64,000 bases of DNA from Phycisphaerae bacterium (GCA_030372985.1 JAUCQB010000195.1:33644-97643), one strand, 5' to 3'; shown: positions 33,637 to 42,467, numbered from the stretch's first letter. Program-made: numbers and translations. The notes: a model not told the origin generated them from the sequence alone.

Positions 33637-34109
33637 GCATGAGCACGATCGCGTCCGTTCTCGATCGGCTCACCCGTACCGGGCCGCTGCTCGCCGACGA
33701 GCAGTGGTACGAATCCGTGCATCGCCGGTTTCTCCTCGGAGAACCGGAACTGGTCCGCGGTGTGCTCACCGCGGCTCTGGCGATCGGACTGGCGCTGGTC
33801 GTGATGGGCATCCTGCACCGCTGGCAAAAGCACCGGGAGCAGCCGGCGCCGGCCCAGCCGATGGCCCTTTACAGACGCGTGCTGTCCAATATGGGATTGA
33901 CGGTCATCGAGCGGTGGCTGCTGTGGCGACTGGCCAGGAACAGCAGGCTCGAACATCCGACGGCGCTGCTGATCTCATCACGGCTGTATGACCGGGCCGT
34001 CGAACACTACTGCGCCGGCAGCGACCTGTTCTTCGCCCGCGCCGGAAGGGCGGCGACGTTTGCAGCCATCCGACGACGCATATTTGGGGAAAAGAGTGAA
34101 TTAGAGTGA
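33633..34109 (+). CDS. Single-TM protein coupled to the HEAT protein
   Basis: A 158-residue protein with one membrane helix at about 43-62 (LTAALAIGLALVVMGILHRW), then a basic/Pro linker and a helical soluble domain (LIERWLLWRLARN-like segment, ISSRLYDRAVEHYCAG). The orientation with the soluble C-terminal part in the cytoplasm is an inference from the flanking positive charges. AGGAG lies 8 nt before ATG 33633, which overlaps the stop of the HEAT gene. It would anchor the HEAT protein to the membrane. I recognise no family. Confidence 0.7.
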   Translation: MSMSTIASVLDRLTRTGPLLADEQWYESVHRRFLLGEPELVRGVLTAALAIGLALVVMGILHRWQKHREQPAPAQPMALYRRVLSNMGLTVIERWLLWRLARNSRLEHPTALLISSRLYDRAVEHYCAGSDLFFARAGRAATFAAIRRRIFGEKSELE

Positions 34110-34138
34110 TCGGTCATCAGTGGTCAGTGATTGGCAGG
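34107..34138. repeat. Short periodic tract (GGTCATCAGTGGTCAGTGATTGG)
   Basis: Immediately after (and including) a stop codon lies a tract of TCAG/TGATC/TCAGTG units, akin in style to the other stop-proximal cassettes at 4385 and 7571. Confidence 0.35.
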
Positions 34139-34226
34139 AACTGACGCTCCGGGAGACCGGACCGGCCCGCCCATGACGCCGCGCTGCCCGCGGCACGCTT
34201 GAGCCTCCTGCCCCCGTGCACCATCT

Positions 34227-34254
34227 TCGACACTGCGGCCCGCACGCGTAGAAT
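34227..34254 (+). promoter_or_regulatory. Promoter giving a leaderless yidD mRNA
   Basis: TCGACA (34227-34232, 5/6), 16-nt spacer, TAGAAT (34249-34254, 5/6). Only 7 nt lie between the -10 and the yidD ATG. Confidence 0.55.
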
Positions 34255-34261
34255 AGATCGT

Positions 34262-34519
34262 ATGCAAGCCGTTCGGGCTATTCTGTCACGCGGGGCGACG
34301 CTCCTCATCGAGTGCTGCATTCGCTTCTACCAGGTCGCCCTGCGCCCGCTGCTGATCGGATCGTGCAAATTCGTGCCGTCGTGCAGCGACTACTTCATCG
34401 AAGCGGTGCACGAGTGGGGTCCGATCCGCGGCTCGTGGCTGGGCATCAAGCGCCTGCTGCGTTGCCGGCCTTTTACCATGGGCGGAATCGACCCGGTGCC
34501 GCGGCGAGACCGGCCGTGA
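34262..34519 (+). CDS. yidD: Membrane protein insertion efficiency factor YidD
   Basis: An 85-residue membrane-associated protein that assists YidC-dependent insertion. The family hallmark is [35 protein letters not shown], with conserved Cys in [10 protein letters not shown], then [15 protein letters not shown] and GGIDPVP. ATG 34262 (MQAVRAIL) is the family-typical start and follows a -10 box by 7 nt. The usual neighbours rpmH, rnpA and yidC are absent, so it is separated from that operon. Confidence 0.95.
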   Translation: MQAVRAILSRGATLLIECCIRFYQVALRPLLIGSCKFVPSCSDYFIEAVHEWGPIRGSWLGIKRLLRCRPFTMGGIDPVPRRDRP

Positions 34520-34536
34520 ACACAGGTGCCGGACGG

Positions 34537-34734
34537 TCATTCCGATCCAAGGCCGGCGGGCGTTCTGCCCCCTGCTGAATCTGTGGGCAGACCGCTGCCG
34601 CCGGCAGGAGGGGCCGGCGGGAAGCGGTTCAGTTCTTCCATGATCGCCGCACGCAGCTTGTAGAAGAACAGCGTGCACAGCGGCAGTTCGCCCAGGAATA
34701 TGATGACCGCCACAATAGACAGCGCCGATCCCAC
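34537..34734 (-). CDS. Small single-TM protein (hypothetical)
   Basis: A GTG at 34734-34732 would give a 65-residue protein: a hydrophobic helix (SALSIVAVIIFLGELPLCTLFF), a short basic-amphipathic helix (YKLRAAIMEELNRFPP), and a Pro/Gly-rich tail. Codon third positions are strongly G/C as in real genes here. The puzzle is its start: GGAGGA with an ideally spaced ATG (34758) lies upstream but in another frame, so either translation starts at the GTG with a poor site or a frameshift separates the proper start from the body. It follows the GH36 gene on the same strand. Confidence 0.45.
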   Translation of the reverse strand: MGSALSIVAVIIFLGELPLCTLFFYKLRAAIMEELNRFPPAPPAGGSGLPTDSAGGRTPAGLGSE

Positions 34735-34800
34735 GCGGATAGGAACAGAGCATGATGATCCTCCGCGCGAACACACGGTCCGTGACCCTGCAGGCCCCGC

Positions 34801-36858
34801 TCATTTTGCCGGCGCATAGCGAACAATCAGGCTTCCCGGCTTGTGGTCGATCTCCAGTTCGAGCGAGGACAACTGCGTACCGGTCATCGTTTGTGATTCC
34901 TTTTGCCGCGCATCATTGATGACTTCGACGCTGTACTTTGCATCCGCCTTGACCGCCGCGAGAGCGACCTTCAGCCGTCCGTTCCCGCACTGTGCCCGGC
35001 GGAACGCCAGGACCAGCCCCGTGTCCAGGTCGGGGCGATGCAACTGCCAGGCCACGAATTCGCCCGGCGTGATGCCCACCGGCGTCAGGGGGTAGAAGTC
35101 GCCGTACCAGTACTTCTGGTTTTCCTTGACCTCGGCCACCGTCGCCTTGGCCAGCGGCACGGGGAAGCCTTCCTCCAGGTATCCCCACTCGAGAATCCCC
35201 CCGGCCGTGGCGGCGCTGCGCGTCTCGTAGGGGTCCGGCGACCAGGTCGCGACGGTGTGCAGGGGGATGTATTGGCTGAGGGCGCAAGTCTGCATGTGGT
35301 TCCAGTCGATGTGCCCCGGCGAGCAGCCTGAATCGCTGCGCCACAGCGGCACGGAGCGCATGCACATTTCCAGGTCGATCCGACGACCCCCGCCGGCGCA
35401 GTTGTCAATCAGCAACTTGGGGTTATTCGCCCGCAATTCGTCCCACATCTCGTAGAGCCCCTCGACGTAGCGGATCTCGTTCATCCCCTCGCGATTTGGC
35501 TCATCGTACTTGCGCCATGAGTCCAGCGGCGCAATATTGAAATCATTGCGGTAGATGTCCAGGCCGTATTCCCCGATCCGCTGCAGGAGCAGGTCGGTCA
35601 GCCAGCGCCGGGCCTTGGGGTCGTTCAGCCTGAACAGGTGATTGTGCTCGCCCTTGAAAACGAAGTCCATATGCTCCTTGGCGATCTGCGTATCGAGCCC
35701 CACGCGCTCCGGCTCGAACCAGAGCATGAACCGCATACCGAGCCGGTGGCACTCGTCGCTGACCGGCTTGAGGCCGTTGGGAAACTCGGCCGGCTTGCAG
35801 AACCAGTTGCCGACGCCGTTCGGGAAGTTGCCCGGGAACCATGCGGCGTCGAGCCATACCGTGTCGGCGCCGATCTCGTGGGCGAATCGGGCATACTCGA
35901 TCTGGCCTTTCTCCGTGGCCCAGCCGGGGCGGGCGTTGTAGCGGTCGTAAGTCTGCAGGGCGACCGGCAGCCTCACCGGACGGCCGTCGAGGCGCGGCAC
36001 GTAATGGAACAGCAGAAGCCGGCGCCAGCGATTGTGAGCCGCCTGGCGGTTACTCTTCCACGGCATCATCAGGATTCGCGGCGTTCGGATTCTCTCACCT
36101 GGATGCAGCAGCAGGCGGGTCCTTTCCATGCCGGCCGTGATCCGCGTCGAGCCCCCGGCCGAGCGGTCGAGGGTCGCCGCCCACTGGCCGGTCCAGCCGA
36201 CGGCAATGATCGTTCCTTCGCCGCCGTACTGCAGATTGAAGAACGGAAACGCGCTGGTGCAGGCCGGACGCCCGCCGTTGGGCGCCATTCGAACCGACTT
36301 GCCCGGCTCGATCGCTGATTCCTCCGGTTGAAATGCGTTTTCTTTGGCGGTGTCGCCGTTCAGATGATGCAAGACAACGCCCTGCTTGGGGTCATTATCA
36401 CCGAACGACAGGTTCAAGGCCTGAATGTTCTCGATGATCGGCGTGTCTTTCTGACCGCGGTTTTCAAAGTACACCACCCAATCGGCTGCCGGGAACCGCT
36501 TGAACGCGCCCGCGACCATCGTGACTTGCAGCCCGGTCTGCGGATCGGACCACCGGATGCGGTGCTCGACGCGGTCGGACAGCTCTTTCGTCTCGGCGGT
36601 TCGTTTCCAGTCTTTGAGCAGGTCAGCGAAGGGTTTGCCTCCGTATACGAATGAAAAGGGCGGATGGCTCCGGAACGGCAACCCTGCCACTGGCTTGCCC
36701 GCCCATGAAGCGACCCAGTCCTGCATGGCCTGCACCTCATCGGACCCGGCCATGACCGCGTCATCGAACGCTTCCATCGGAATATCGGTGTCCAGCATGG
36801 CCCAGGCTTCCATCCCTGCAACCAGCAGCAACGTCACCGCGGTACCTGCCCTGATCAT
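34801..36858 (-). CDS. Exported alpha-galactosidase (GH36)
   Basis: A 685-residue glycoside hydrolase of clan GH-D releasing terminal alpha-galactose. A signal peptide (IRAGTAVTLLLVAGMEAWA) precedes a beta-sandwich domain and the catalytic barrel: IGADTVWLDAAWFPGN, RFMLWFEPERVG, IYRNDFN (nucleophile D439), LLIDNCAGGGRRIDLE and PLWRSDSG (acid/base D509). A C-terminal beta domain ends the chain. GAGGA is 8 nt before ATG 36858. It is preceded by a TAGAAT promoter on the minus strand. Related alpha-N-acetylgalactosaminidases share the fold, so the exact substrate is inferred. Confidence 0.92.
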   Translation of the reverse strand: MIRAGTAVTLLLVAGMEAWAMLDTDIPMEAFDDAVMAGSDEVQAMQDWVASWAGKPVAGLPFRSHPPFSFVYGGKPFADLLKDWKRTAETKELSDRVEHRIRWSDPQTGLQVTMVAGAFKRFPAADWVVYFENRGQKDTPIIENIQALNLSFGDNDPKQGVVLHHLNGDTAKENAFQPEESAIEPGKSVRMAPNGGRPACTSAFPFFNLQYGGEGTIIAVGWTGQWAATLDRSAGGSTRITAGMERTRLLLHPGERIRTPRILMMPWKSNRQAAHNRWRRLLLFHYVPRLDGRPVRLPVALQTYDRYNARPGWATEKGQIEYARFAHEIGADTVWLDAAWFPGNFPNGVGNWFCKPAEFPNGLKPVSDECHRLGMRFMLWFEPERVGLDTQIAKEHMDFVFKGEHNHLFRLNDPKARRWLTDLLLQRIGEYGLDIYRNDFNIAPLDSWRKYDEPNREGMNEIRYVEGLYEMWDELRANNPKLLIDNCAGGGRRIDLEMCMRSVPLWRSDSGCSPGHIDWNHMQTCALSQYIPLHTVATWSPDPYETRSAATAGGILEWGYLEEGFPVPLAKATVAEVKENQKYWYGDFYPLTPVGITPGEFVAWQLHRPDLDTGLVLAFRRAQCGNGRLKVALAAVKADAKYSVEVINDARQKESQTMTGTQLSSLELEIDHKPGSLIVRYAPAK

Positions 36859-36984
36859 GATGAGAATCCTCGGCCGTGATCCTCCCGACGCCGCCCACGG
36901 CGCAAGAGACGAGCGGCCATGGCCTGTCTCGGCCGGTACCGAGACCGCGCCGGCTGCGTTCACGGCAACGCGGCAGGCGAGGGC

Positions 36985-37013
36985 ATTCTAAGTTGTCCGC
37001 TAGGGCCAGGGAA
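36985..37013 (-). promoter_or_regulatory. Promoter of the GH36 gene
   Basis: On the minus strand TTCCCT (37013-37008, 3/6), 17 nt, TAGAAT (36990-36985, 5/6), about 127 nt before the start codon. Confidence 0.45.
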
Positions 37014-37050
37014 GCGGACGTCCCCTCCTGCCGGTCTCCGATGCAGGGCC

Positions 37051-37079
37051 TTGCGTTTGCAGGGAACCTGCCGTAGAAT
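37051..37079 (+). promoter_or_regulatory. Promoter of the Kazal-repeat gene
   Basis: TTGCGT (37051-37056, 3/6), 17 nt, TAGAAT (37074-37079, 5/6). It lies back to back with the GH36 promoter 38 bp away. Confidence 0.5.
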
Positions 37080-37148
37080 AGTTGCTATCGGTTCAGGTAT
37101 CTGTGGTACCGCTGCGGCTTGCTCGCCTCTCGAAACAGGAGCCGTCAG

Positions 37149-38078
37149 ATGATCAATCGGACAACCATTACCATCGGTCTCGGGGCTTCTTGCGCGGTCG
37201 CTCTTCTGGTGGTTCCCGCACGGGGGCAATACCAGTGCTGGGACAACTTCCAGTGTCCGTTCGACCACTACTGTGATAAGGCCGATGGCGATTGCTCGGG
37301 GCTGGGATCGTGTCAGCTTAAGCCGGATTACTGCTCGCTGTGGGTCGATCTTGTGTGCGGCTGCGACGGTCACACGTACTCGAACTCCTGCTTTGCGGCC
37401 ATGTGGGGAGTCAGCGTCGCCTACCCCGGCGAGTGCGGGGTCATCTGCCAGGACAACTCGACTTGCGAGCCGGGAGAGTATTGCAGGAAAGAGCCCGGTG
37501 ATTGCGAAGGCATCGGCTATTGCGCCGACCTTCCAGACGGCTGCTGGGAGTATTGGAATCCGGTCTGCGGCTGTGACGGCATGACTCACTCCAACGCCAG
37601 TTGCGCCGCTCTCTACGGCGTCAACGTCGCCTATGACGGGCCGTGCTCATGTACCGACAATGCCGATTGTCCGGCCGGCAGCTACTGCGACAGGCCCGTT
37701 GGAGAGTGCGACAGCGCGGGCGTATGCCAGCCGTACCCCGTTTCCTGTGAGCCCCTGCGCGAGCCGGTCTGCGGGTGCGACAACGTCACCTATGAGAACA
37801 ACTGCGAGGCCGCGATGGCCGGCGCGACCATCCAGTACCTGGGCCCTTGCATGCCCGCCATGTCCGACTTCGACGGCGACGGCGACGTCGACCAGACGGA
37901 TTTCGGCTTCCTCCAGGGGTGCCTCAGCGGGAAAGGCGTGAGCCCGACTGAACCGTACTGTCAGTGGATGAGAATCGATGCGGACCAGGACGTGGACGGC
38001 GGCGATGTCCTGGCCTTCCTGGCCTGCCTGGGCGGCCCGAATACCTTTGCTGACTCAGACTGTATCGACCGGCCGTGA
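37149..38078 (+). CDS. Exported protein with three Kazal-like domains and a dockerin/EF-hand tail
   Basis: A 309-residue secreted protein. A signal peptide (TITIGLGASCAVALLVVPARG) is followed by three units of about 65 residues. Each unit pairs a Cys-rich lead (CPFDHYCDKADGDC; CEPGEYCRKEPGDC; CPAGSYCDRPVGEC) with a Kazal-like core (VCGCDGHTYSNSCFAA; VCGCDGMTHSNASCAA; VCGCDNVTYENNCEAA). Kazal domains inhibit serine proteases in animals. The C-terminus (DFDGDGDVDQTDFGFL and RIDADQDVDGGDVLAFLACL) is a pair of Ca2+-binding loops of the dockerin/EF-hand type common at the ends of planctomycete exported proteins. GGAG is 7-8 nt before ATG 37149. Confidence 0.88.
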   Translation: MINRTTITIGLGASCAVALLVVPARGQYQCWDNFQCPFDHYCDKADGDCSGLGSCQLKPDYCSLWVDLVCGCDGHTYSNSCFAAMWGVSVAYPGECGVICQDNSTCEPGEYCRKEPGDCEGIGYCADLPDGCWEYWNPVCGCDGMTHSNASCAALYGVNVAYDGPCSCTDNADCPAGSYCDRPVGECDSAGVCQPYPVSCEPLREPVCGCDNVTYENNCEAAMAGATIQYLGPCMPAMSDFDGDGDVDQTDFGFLQGCLSGKGVSPTEPYCQWMRIDADQDVDGGDVLAFLACLGGPNTFADSDCIDRP

Positions 38079-38116
38079 TGGTCCCGGCCCGGCCGAACAG
38101 GTTCATACCTACCCCC

Positions 38117-38145
38117 ATGACGGCCCACTGATCATCGGTTAGAAT
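38117..38145 (+). promoter_or_regulatory. Promoter of the Gfo/Idh/MocA gene
   Basis: ATGACG (38117-38122, 4/6), 17 nt, TAGAAT (38140-38145, 5/6). Confidence 0.5.
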
Positions 38146-38221
38146 TCAGCTCCGGGGCGTTGCTCACATGCGAGGGCATTCGCCGGGGTTGACTCTCTGC
38201 ACGCCGAACGGAGGACTTCCG

Positions 38222-39520
38222 ATGACCGCAGACCGGTCTGAATCGTCACGATCGAATCGTACCACTCGCCGCGCCTTTATGCGCAACGCCGGGACGGCCG
38301 CGGCCGCGTGGACCGTCGGCACCGGTTTGGCGGCCCGTCCGGCACAAGGCCGGGTGCTCGGGGCCAACGACCGGATCAACTTCGCCATGATCGGCTGCGG
38401 CGGCGAGGGCAACGCCCTGCTGTCGATGGTCAAGATCCTGAAGGACCAGGGCGTCAACGTCGAAATTGTGGCCGTGTGCGACATCTATCGGCCGCGACTT
38501 GAGAAGACCGCCGAACGATACAAGGCCAAAGCTTATTCGAGCCACAAGGAACTGCTGGCCGACTCAAGCATCGACGTCGTCGGTATTGCCACACCCGACC
38601 ACATTCACGGCTATCAGATCATCGACGCGATCAGGGCAGGCAAGGACATCTACTGCGAGAAACCTGTGACCCACTGGCGGCAATTCGAGCTGACCAAGCG
38701 GCTGTTCCGCGAGGTCAGCAAGTCCGACCGGGTCTTCCAGCTCGGCTCGCAGTACATGTCCGACTCGGCCTGGTCGCAGGCCCGCCGGATGATCCAGGAA
38801 GGCCAGATCGGTCAGCCGGTCCACGCGGAGGTAAGCTTCTTCCGTGTGGGCGACTGGGGCGAGCGGGGGATGCCCATCGACGACCCCGACGCTCAGCCTG
38901 GCCCGGACCTGGACTGGCAGGCGTTCCTGGGCGATTCGCCGAAGCGAGAGTTCGACGTCAGCCGGTTCTTCCGTTGGCGGATGTACTGGGATTACGCGGG
39001 CGGACCGGCCACCGACCTCTACCCGCACTGTCTCAGCCAGGTGATCCACATGCTCGGCGTGAAGATGCCGAGCCTGGTCGTGGGCACGGGCGGGAAGCTG
39101 CGCTATGAGGAACGCGAGGTGCCCGACACGTGCAACATCCTGGCCGAGTATCCGGAGAAGATGTCCGTGTCGATGGTCGGCACGCAGGCCAATGACTATC
39201 CCGGGGCCAGACCCCGTCCGCCCGCATGCAGCCCGATCATTCGTGGCTGGGAAGCCACGCTCACCTTCGAGAACGAGGAAATCGTGCTCACCCCGGTCCA
39301 GGGGACCAAAAAGGAAGGCAAGCGGGTCAAGATCGAACGGCCGTTCGACCACGTGCGGCACATGAAAAACCTGCTGGACTGCTGCCGGACCCGCGAAAAG
39401 CCCGAATACCCCGTCGATCTCGCCTACTACACGCAGACGCCCATACAGATGGGCATTCTTTCACTGCGCGAGGGCAAGGTGGCCAAGTTCGACCCCACGG
39501 CGGAGAAGATCGTCCTCTAG
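38222..39520 (+). CDS. Tat-exported Gfo/Idh/MocA family oxidoreductase
   Basis: A 432-residue NAD(P)-dependent sugar oxidoreductase. A twin-arginine signal (TRRAFMRNAG followed by TAAAAWTVGTGLAA) directs folded export by the Tat system. The Rossmann fold starts INFAMIGCGGEGNALLSM; the catalytic-region motif YCEKPVTHWRQFE contains the conserved EKP. The C-terminal domain contains RWRMYWDYAGGPATDLYPH, typical of planctomycete members. Substrates in this family are sugars or inositols and are not predictable here. GGAGG is 8 nt before ATG 38222. The next gene, 91 nt on, is a six-hairpin glycosidase-like protein, suggesting extracytoplasmic sugar processing. Confidence 0.92.
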   Translation: MTADRSESSRSNRTTRRAFMRNAGTAAAAWTVGTGLAARPAQGRVLGANDRINFAMIGCGGEGNALLSMVKILKDQGVNVEIVAVCDIYRPRLEKTAERYKAKAYSSHKELLADSSIDVVGIATPDHIHGYQIIDAIRAGKDIYCEKPVTHWRQFELTKRLFREVSKSDRVFQLGSQYMSDSAWSQARRMIQEGQIGQPVHAEVSFFRVGDWGERGMPIDDPDAQPGPDLDWQAFLGDSPKREFDVSRFFRWRMYWDYAGGPATDLYPHCLSQVIHMLGVKMPSLVVGTGGKLRYEEREVPDTCNILAEYPEKMSVSMVGTQANDYPGARPRPPACSPIIRGWEATLTFENEEIVLTPVQGTKKEGKRVKIERPFDHVRHMKNLLDCCRTREKPEYPVDLAYYTQTPIQMGILSLREGKVAKFDPTAEKIVL

Positions 39521-39611
39521 GCTGCCCAGTTGTTGGACGGGTGGTGCAGGTGTCTGGGGACGTCCCTGGAACACAACCCTGCCTGTGTCGAAATGCACAT
39601 GGAACGAAGTG

Positions 39612-41666
39612 ATGCCCGAAGTTGCCCGAAGAGGCCGCAAGGATCTGGCTCGGCGGCAGGTGTTTCAGACTGTGCTCTGGGTGGTCTTGCCCGCACTGAA
39701 TGGTGCTGTCGTGTCTGCTGAGAAACCTGCACTGCCTGAGAGGGTCGGTTCGGTTCGCCTGACCGGCCTTCCGGATTTCGATTGCGATTCCATCGCCTGT
39801 GAGGGCCCAAACCAGTGGAGATGGCTGAGTCTGCCCGAGAGCCGGCTGGTCTTGAATCCGGCGGCCTCCGATGACTTTTCACCCCTGCCGCTGCGGCCTG
39901 ATCTGCCCTTGCACGCAGCCTATGACGTGGGCCGAAACCCCCATCGGCTGACCGATCTTGTGACCGTGGGTATCGGGTCGTCCGACCGCGACGCCGCGGT
40001 TCATTACCGTCACGCCTGGTACCCGTACAAGCTGTCATTTCAAGCGACCCAGGAGAACGCGGGTGTCAAGATATCCGGCTACGACTTCCTGGCGGACGAG
40101 GACACCATCGTTCGCGTTCTGGAAGTCTTGCCCGACAGATCTTCCGGCATCTTGAGACTTCAAGGCACGGTACATGGACGCTTGCAGCCGGGCTCCGGAG
40201 TGCTGCTCGCCGCACACGCGGACTTCTTCCACGCCTTGATGGTGGGAAAGGTCGAGGGGCCGGAGCTGACGCCGGCAAGACTCGATGCCCGACCGCAAGT
40301 CCGCGGAAATGAATGGTTCCTCAACATAGCCTTCGGCGAAGGTCGGCAGGTATCCAGTCCCCGACCGCTCAATAACAGCGAGGCGTCTCGTTATTTCGTG
40401 TCCATCGGCTTTGCCACGCGGGCCGAGGGCGCGGAGACCGCGGTTCGTCGGGCAACCGAGGTGCTATCCGGCTCCGGCCTGGCCAGGCTGCTGCAAGACC
40501 GCAAAACGCGCTGGAGCGAATACTTGAGACGCGTACCGGCCCCGGAGCAATTCGGGATCGTCGGCGTGGATCCCAAAGGCGTAACTCCCGAGATGCATCG
40601 ACGCTTCTACTACGGAGCGTGGGCGTTCGTGATTTCAAACGTTTTGCCGGTTATGCCCGAGAACGATTATGCCTATCCGCAAAGTCCCTGCGGCAAACCG
40701 TCGCTCTGGAATTTCGGGGCGTCCAAGGCTCCGGCCTCGGCCGCGTGGGAGAGCTTCTTCGGTCAGCAGATGCTTGCGTATGTCATGCCCGATACCGCGT
40801 GGGCGGCGTTCGAGGGCATCATGGCCCAGGTCGACGAGACCGGCTGGCTCGACGGTGAATGCCTGCCGTCGCGAAAAGCCCAGACCGCGTGGATCCTCTA
40901 CAGCCTGACCGGCGATGTGGCTCGCTTGCGAGCCGTGTACCCGGCGATTCGACGATACCTGCTCTGGCGCGAACAGAACCCGCGATGGATCTACCTCGAC
41001 CACGACAACCCCGACGAGAAGGATTCCTCGTTCGTCGATCAGCTTCTGGTGGACATCGATTTCGCCGTGCGAATCGCCCGCGAGATCGGCGAGACAGCGG
41101 ACATCAACATGTGGGAGCAGCGGCGCGAGGTCATCCTGAAGAATTATCGCGAGTGGTTCTTCTTCGCCGACGGCCGCCCCCCTGCCGAGTACTTCTTCAC
41201 TCAGTCGAAGCGGCATGAGCCGGGCAACCTCAATTGGGTTCTCACCGGCCTGCACATCCGCGATTTGCCGGCCGATCTGGCGGATGAGTTGAAGCGGCTT
41301 TATCTCCAGCGGCACAAGCCGGATCGAGACTTCTGTGGTTTGGGCTGGACGAAATACGGCACGGAGAGCTTCACCGCGTACGGCCTGATCGAACACGGCA
41401 TGTACTGGCAGGCGCGCGAGTTTATCAATGCGAGTATTCGCGACCAGATTCGGGCGGGCGAGTTCTCTGAGAACTACGCCGCCGGCCGCGAAGGCCGCCC
41501 GCCAAGTGCCTGGGGTGTCAGGCCGTCTTTGTTTGGCGCCGTCCAGATGATCGATTTCACATGCCTCAACAACGGGGTCCGACTGGATCAGGGCCGGCCT
41601 GCAGGTGTCAGGTGGCCGTCCGATGCCGTCGCAGACCCTGTGCATGTTGAGAGGAAGGAAGACTGA
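39612..41666 (+). CDS. Exported (alpha/alpha)6 glycosidase-like protein
   Basis: A 684-residue protein with a signal region (RRQVFQTVLWVVLPALNGAVVSA), an N-terminal beta-sandwich (about 25-290) and a helical catalytic-type domain with FYYGAWAFVISNVLP, WNFGASKAPASAAWESFFGQ, VDETGWLDGECLP and SFVDQLLVDIDFAVRIA. The layout resembles GH63/GH37-like and mannosylglycerate-hydrolase-like six-hairpin glycosidases. Catalytic residues cannot be assigned safely, although Asp/Glu in DETGWLDGE are candidates. ATG 39612 is used; a GTG nine codons upstream (39585) is possible. The HAD gene follows after 3 nt. Confidence 0.75.
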   Translation: MPEVARRGRKDLARRQVFQTVLWVVLPALNGAVVSAEKPALPERVGSVRLTGLPDFDCDSIACEGPNQWRWLSLPESRLVLNPAASDDFSPLPLRPDLPLHAAYDVGRNPHRLTDLVTVGIGSSDRDAAVHYRHAWYPYKLSFQATQENAGVKISGYDFLADEDTIVRVLEVLPDRSSGILRLQGTVHGRLQPGSGVLLAAHADFFHALMVGKVEGPELTPARLDARPQVRGNEWFLNIAFGEGRQVSSPRPLNNSEASRYFVSIGFATRAEGAETAVRRATEVLSGSGLARLLQDRKTRWSEYLRRVPAPEQFGIVGVDPKGVTPEMHRRFYYGAWAFVISNVLPVMPENDYAYPQSPCGKPSLWNFGASKAPASAAWESFFGQQMLAYVMPDTAWAAFEGIMAQVDETGWLDGECLPSRKAQTAWILYSLTGDVARLRAVYPAIRRYLLWREQNPRWIYLDHDNPDEKDSSFVDQLLVDIDFAVRIAREIGETADINMWEQRREVILKNYREWFFFADGRPPAEYFFTQSKRHEPGNLNWVLTGLHIRDLPADLADELKRLYLQRHKPDRDFCGLGWTKYGTESFTAYGLIEHGMYWQAREFINASIRDQIRAGEFSENYAAGREGRPPSAWGVRPSLFGAVQMIDFTCLNNGVRLDQGRPAGVRWPSDAVADPVHVERKED

Positions 41667-41669
41667 CGA

Positions 41670-42422
41670 ATGCCGCTGGATGCAGGCCGGATCAGGGCCA
41701 TTCTGTTCGACTACGGCAATACGATCATTCCATTCGCACGGCCGCAGATGGACGCGTGCGATAACGCTCTGCGCGAGGCGATGGAAAAGCACTTCGGTCC
41801 GGTGGATCGCAACAAGCTGCGGGAGCTTCGCGACGCCGACCGGCTCGCCCCGTATAACAACGGCTACCGGGAAAACGACCTGACCGAAATCGTGACCGCC
41901 CTCGTGCGCCGGCTTTTTGATCGCGACCCGACGCCGGAGCAAGCGGCGGTTTTGCTGCGGGCGCGCTATGAGGCCGTGGTGACGGCCATTGAGGCGCCGC
42001 CTTATGCGGCCGGAGTGCTGGCTGAGCTTGGGAAACGCTATCGGTTGGCGTTGGTCTCGAATTACCCCGACGGGAAGGCGATCCGCGCAAGTCTGCAGCG
42101 CACAGGTCTTGCCCGCTTCTTCGAATCGGTGGTGATTTCAGGCGAGGTCGGCTTCGTCAAGCCACATCCGCGGCCGTTCGAGGTCTGTCTTGAACAACTC
42201 GGCCTGCCCCCCTCGGACGCCGTCTACGTCGGCGACAACTGGCTGGCCGATGTCCAGGGAGCCAAACAGATCGGCCTGCACATGATCTGGACCCGCCAGT
42301 ATGAGGCTGTCGACAACTTCGATGCCGGGCCGGGCGATCACCAGCCCGATCTGGCCATCCGGCACCTGACCGAACTGACGAGCGTTTTCGAGCTGAAGCC
42401 CGGGCGAGCGGGGTCGCCGTAG
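41670..42422 (+). CDS. HAD-superfamily hydrolase (subfamily IA-like)
   Basis: A 250-residue cytoplasmic HAD protein. Motif I is ILFDYGNTII with nucleophile D14; the usual second aspartate (D+2) is Gly16, a pattern shared by many HAD-IA members. Motif II is LALVSNYPDG, the Lys motif VGFVKPHPRPFE, and motif IV YVGDNWLADVQGAKQIG. A helical cap lies between motifs I and II. Likely a phosphatase or related C2-cap hydrolase; the D+2 change leaves phosphatase activity uncertain. It starts 3 nt after the glycosidase-like gene with GGAAGG upstream, hence one operon. Confidence 0.88.
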   Translation: MPLDAGRIRAILFDYGNTIIPFARPQMDACDNALREAMEKHFGPVDRNKLRELRDADRLAPYNNGYRENDLTEIVTALVRRLFDRDPTPEQAAVLLRARYEAVVTAIEAPPYAAGVLAELGKRYRLALVSNYPDGKAIRASLQRTGLARFFESVVISGEVGFVKPHPRPFEVCLEQLGLPPSDAVYVGDNWLADVQGAKQIGLHMIWTRQYEAVDNFDAGPGDHQPDLAIRHLTELTSVFELKPGRAGSP

Positions 42423-42467
42423 CCGATGCCGACGGCAGAGAGCCATGAGGGTTCCCCAAGAGGCTGT

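Noticed and set aside
34286..34804. 172-residue minus-strand frame over yidD
   Set aside because: Mostly antisense to the recognisable yidD and of shadow-like composition, though it contains the well-spaced ATG discussed for the small membrane ORF.
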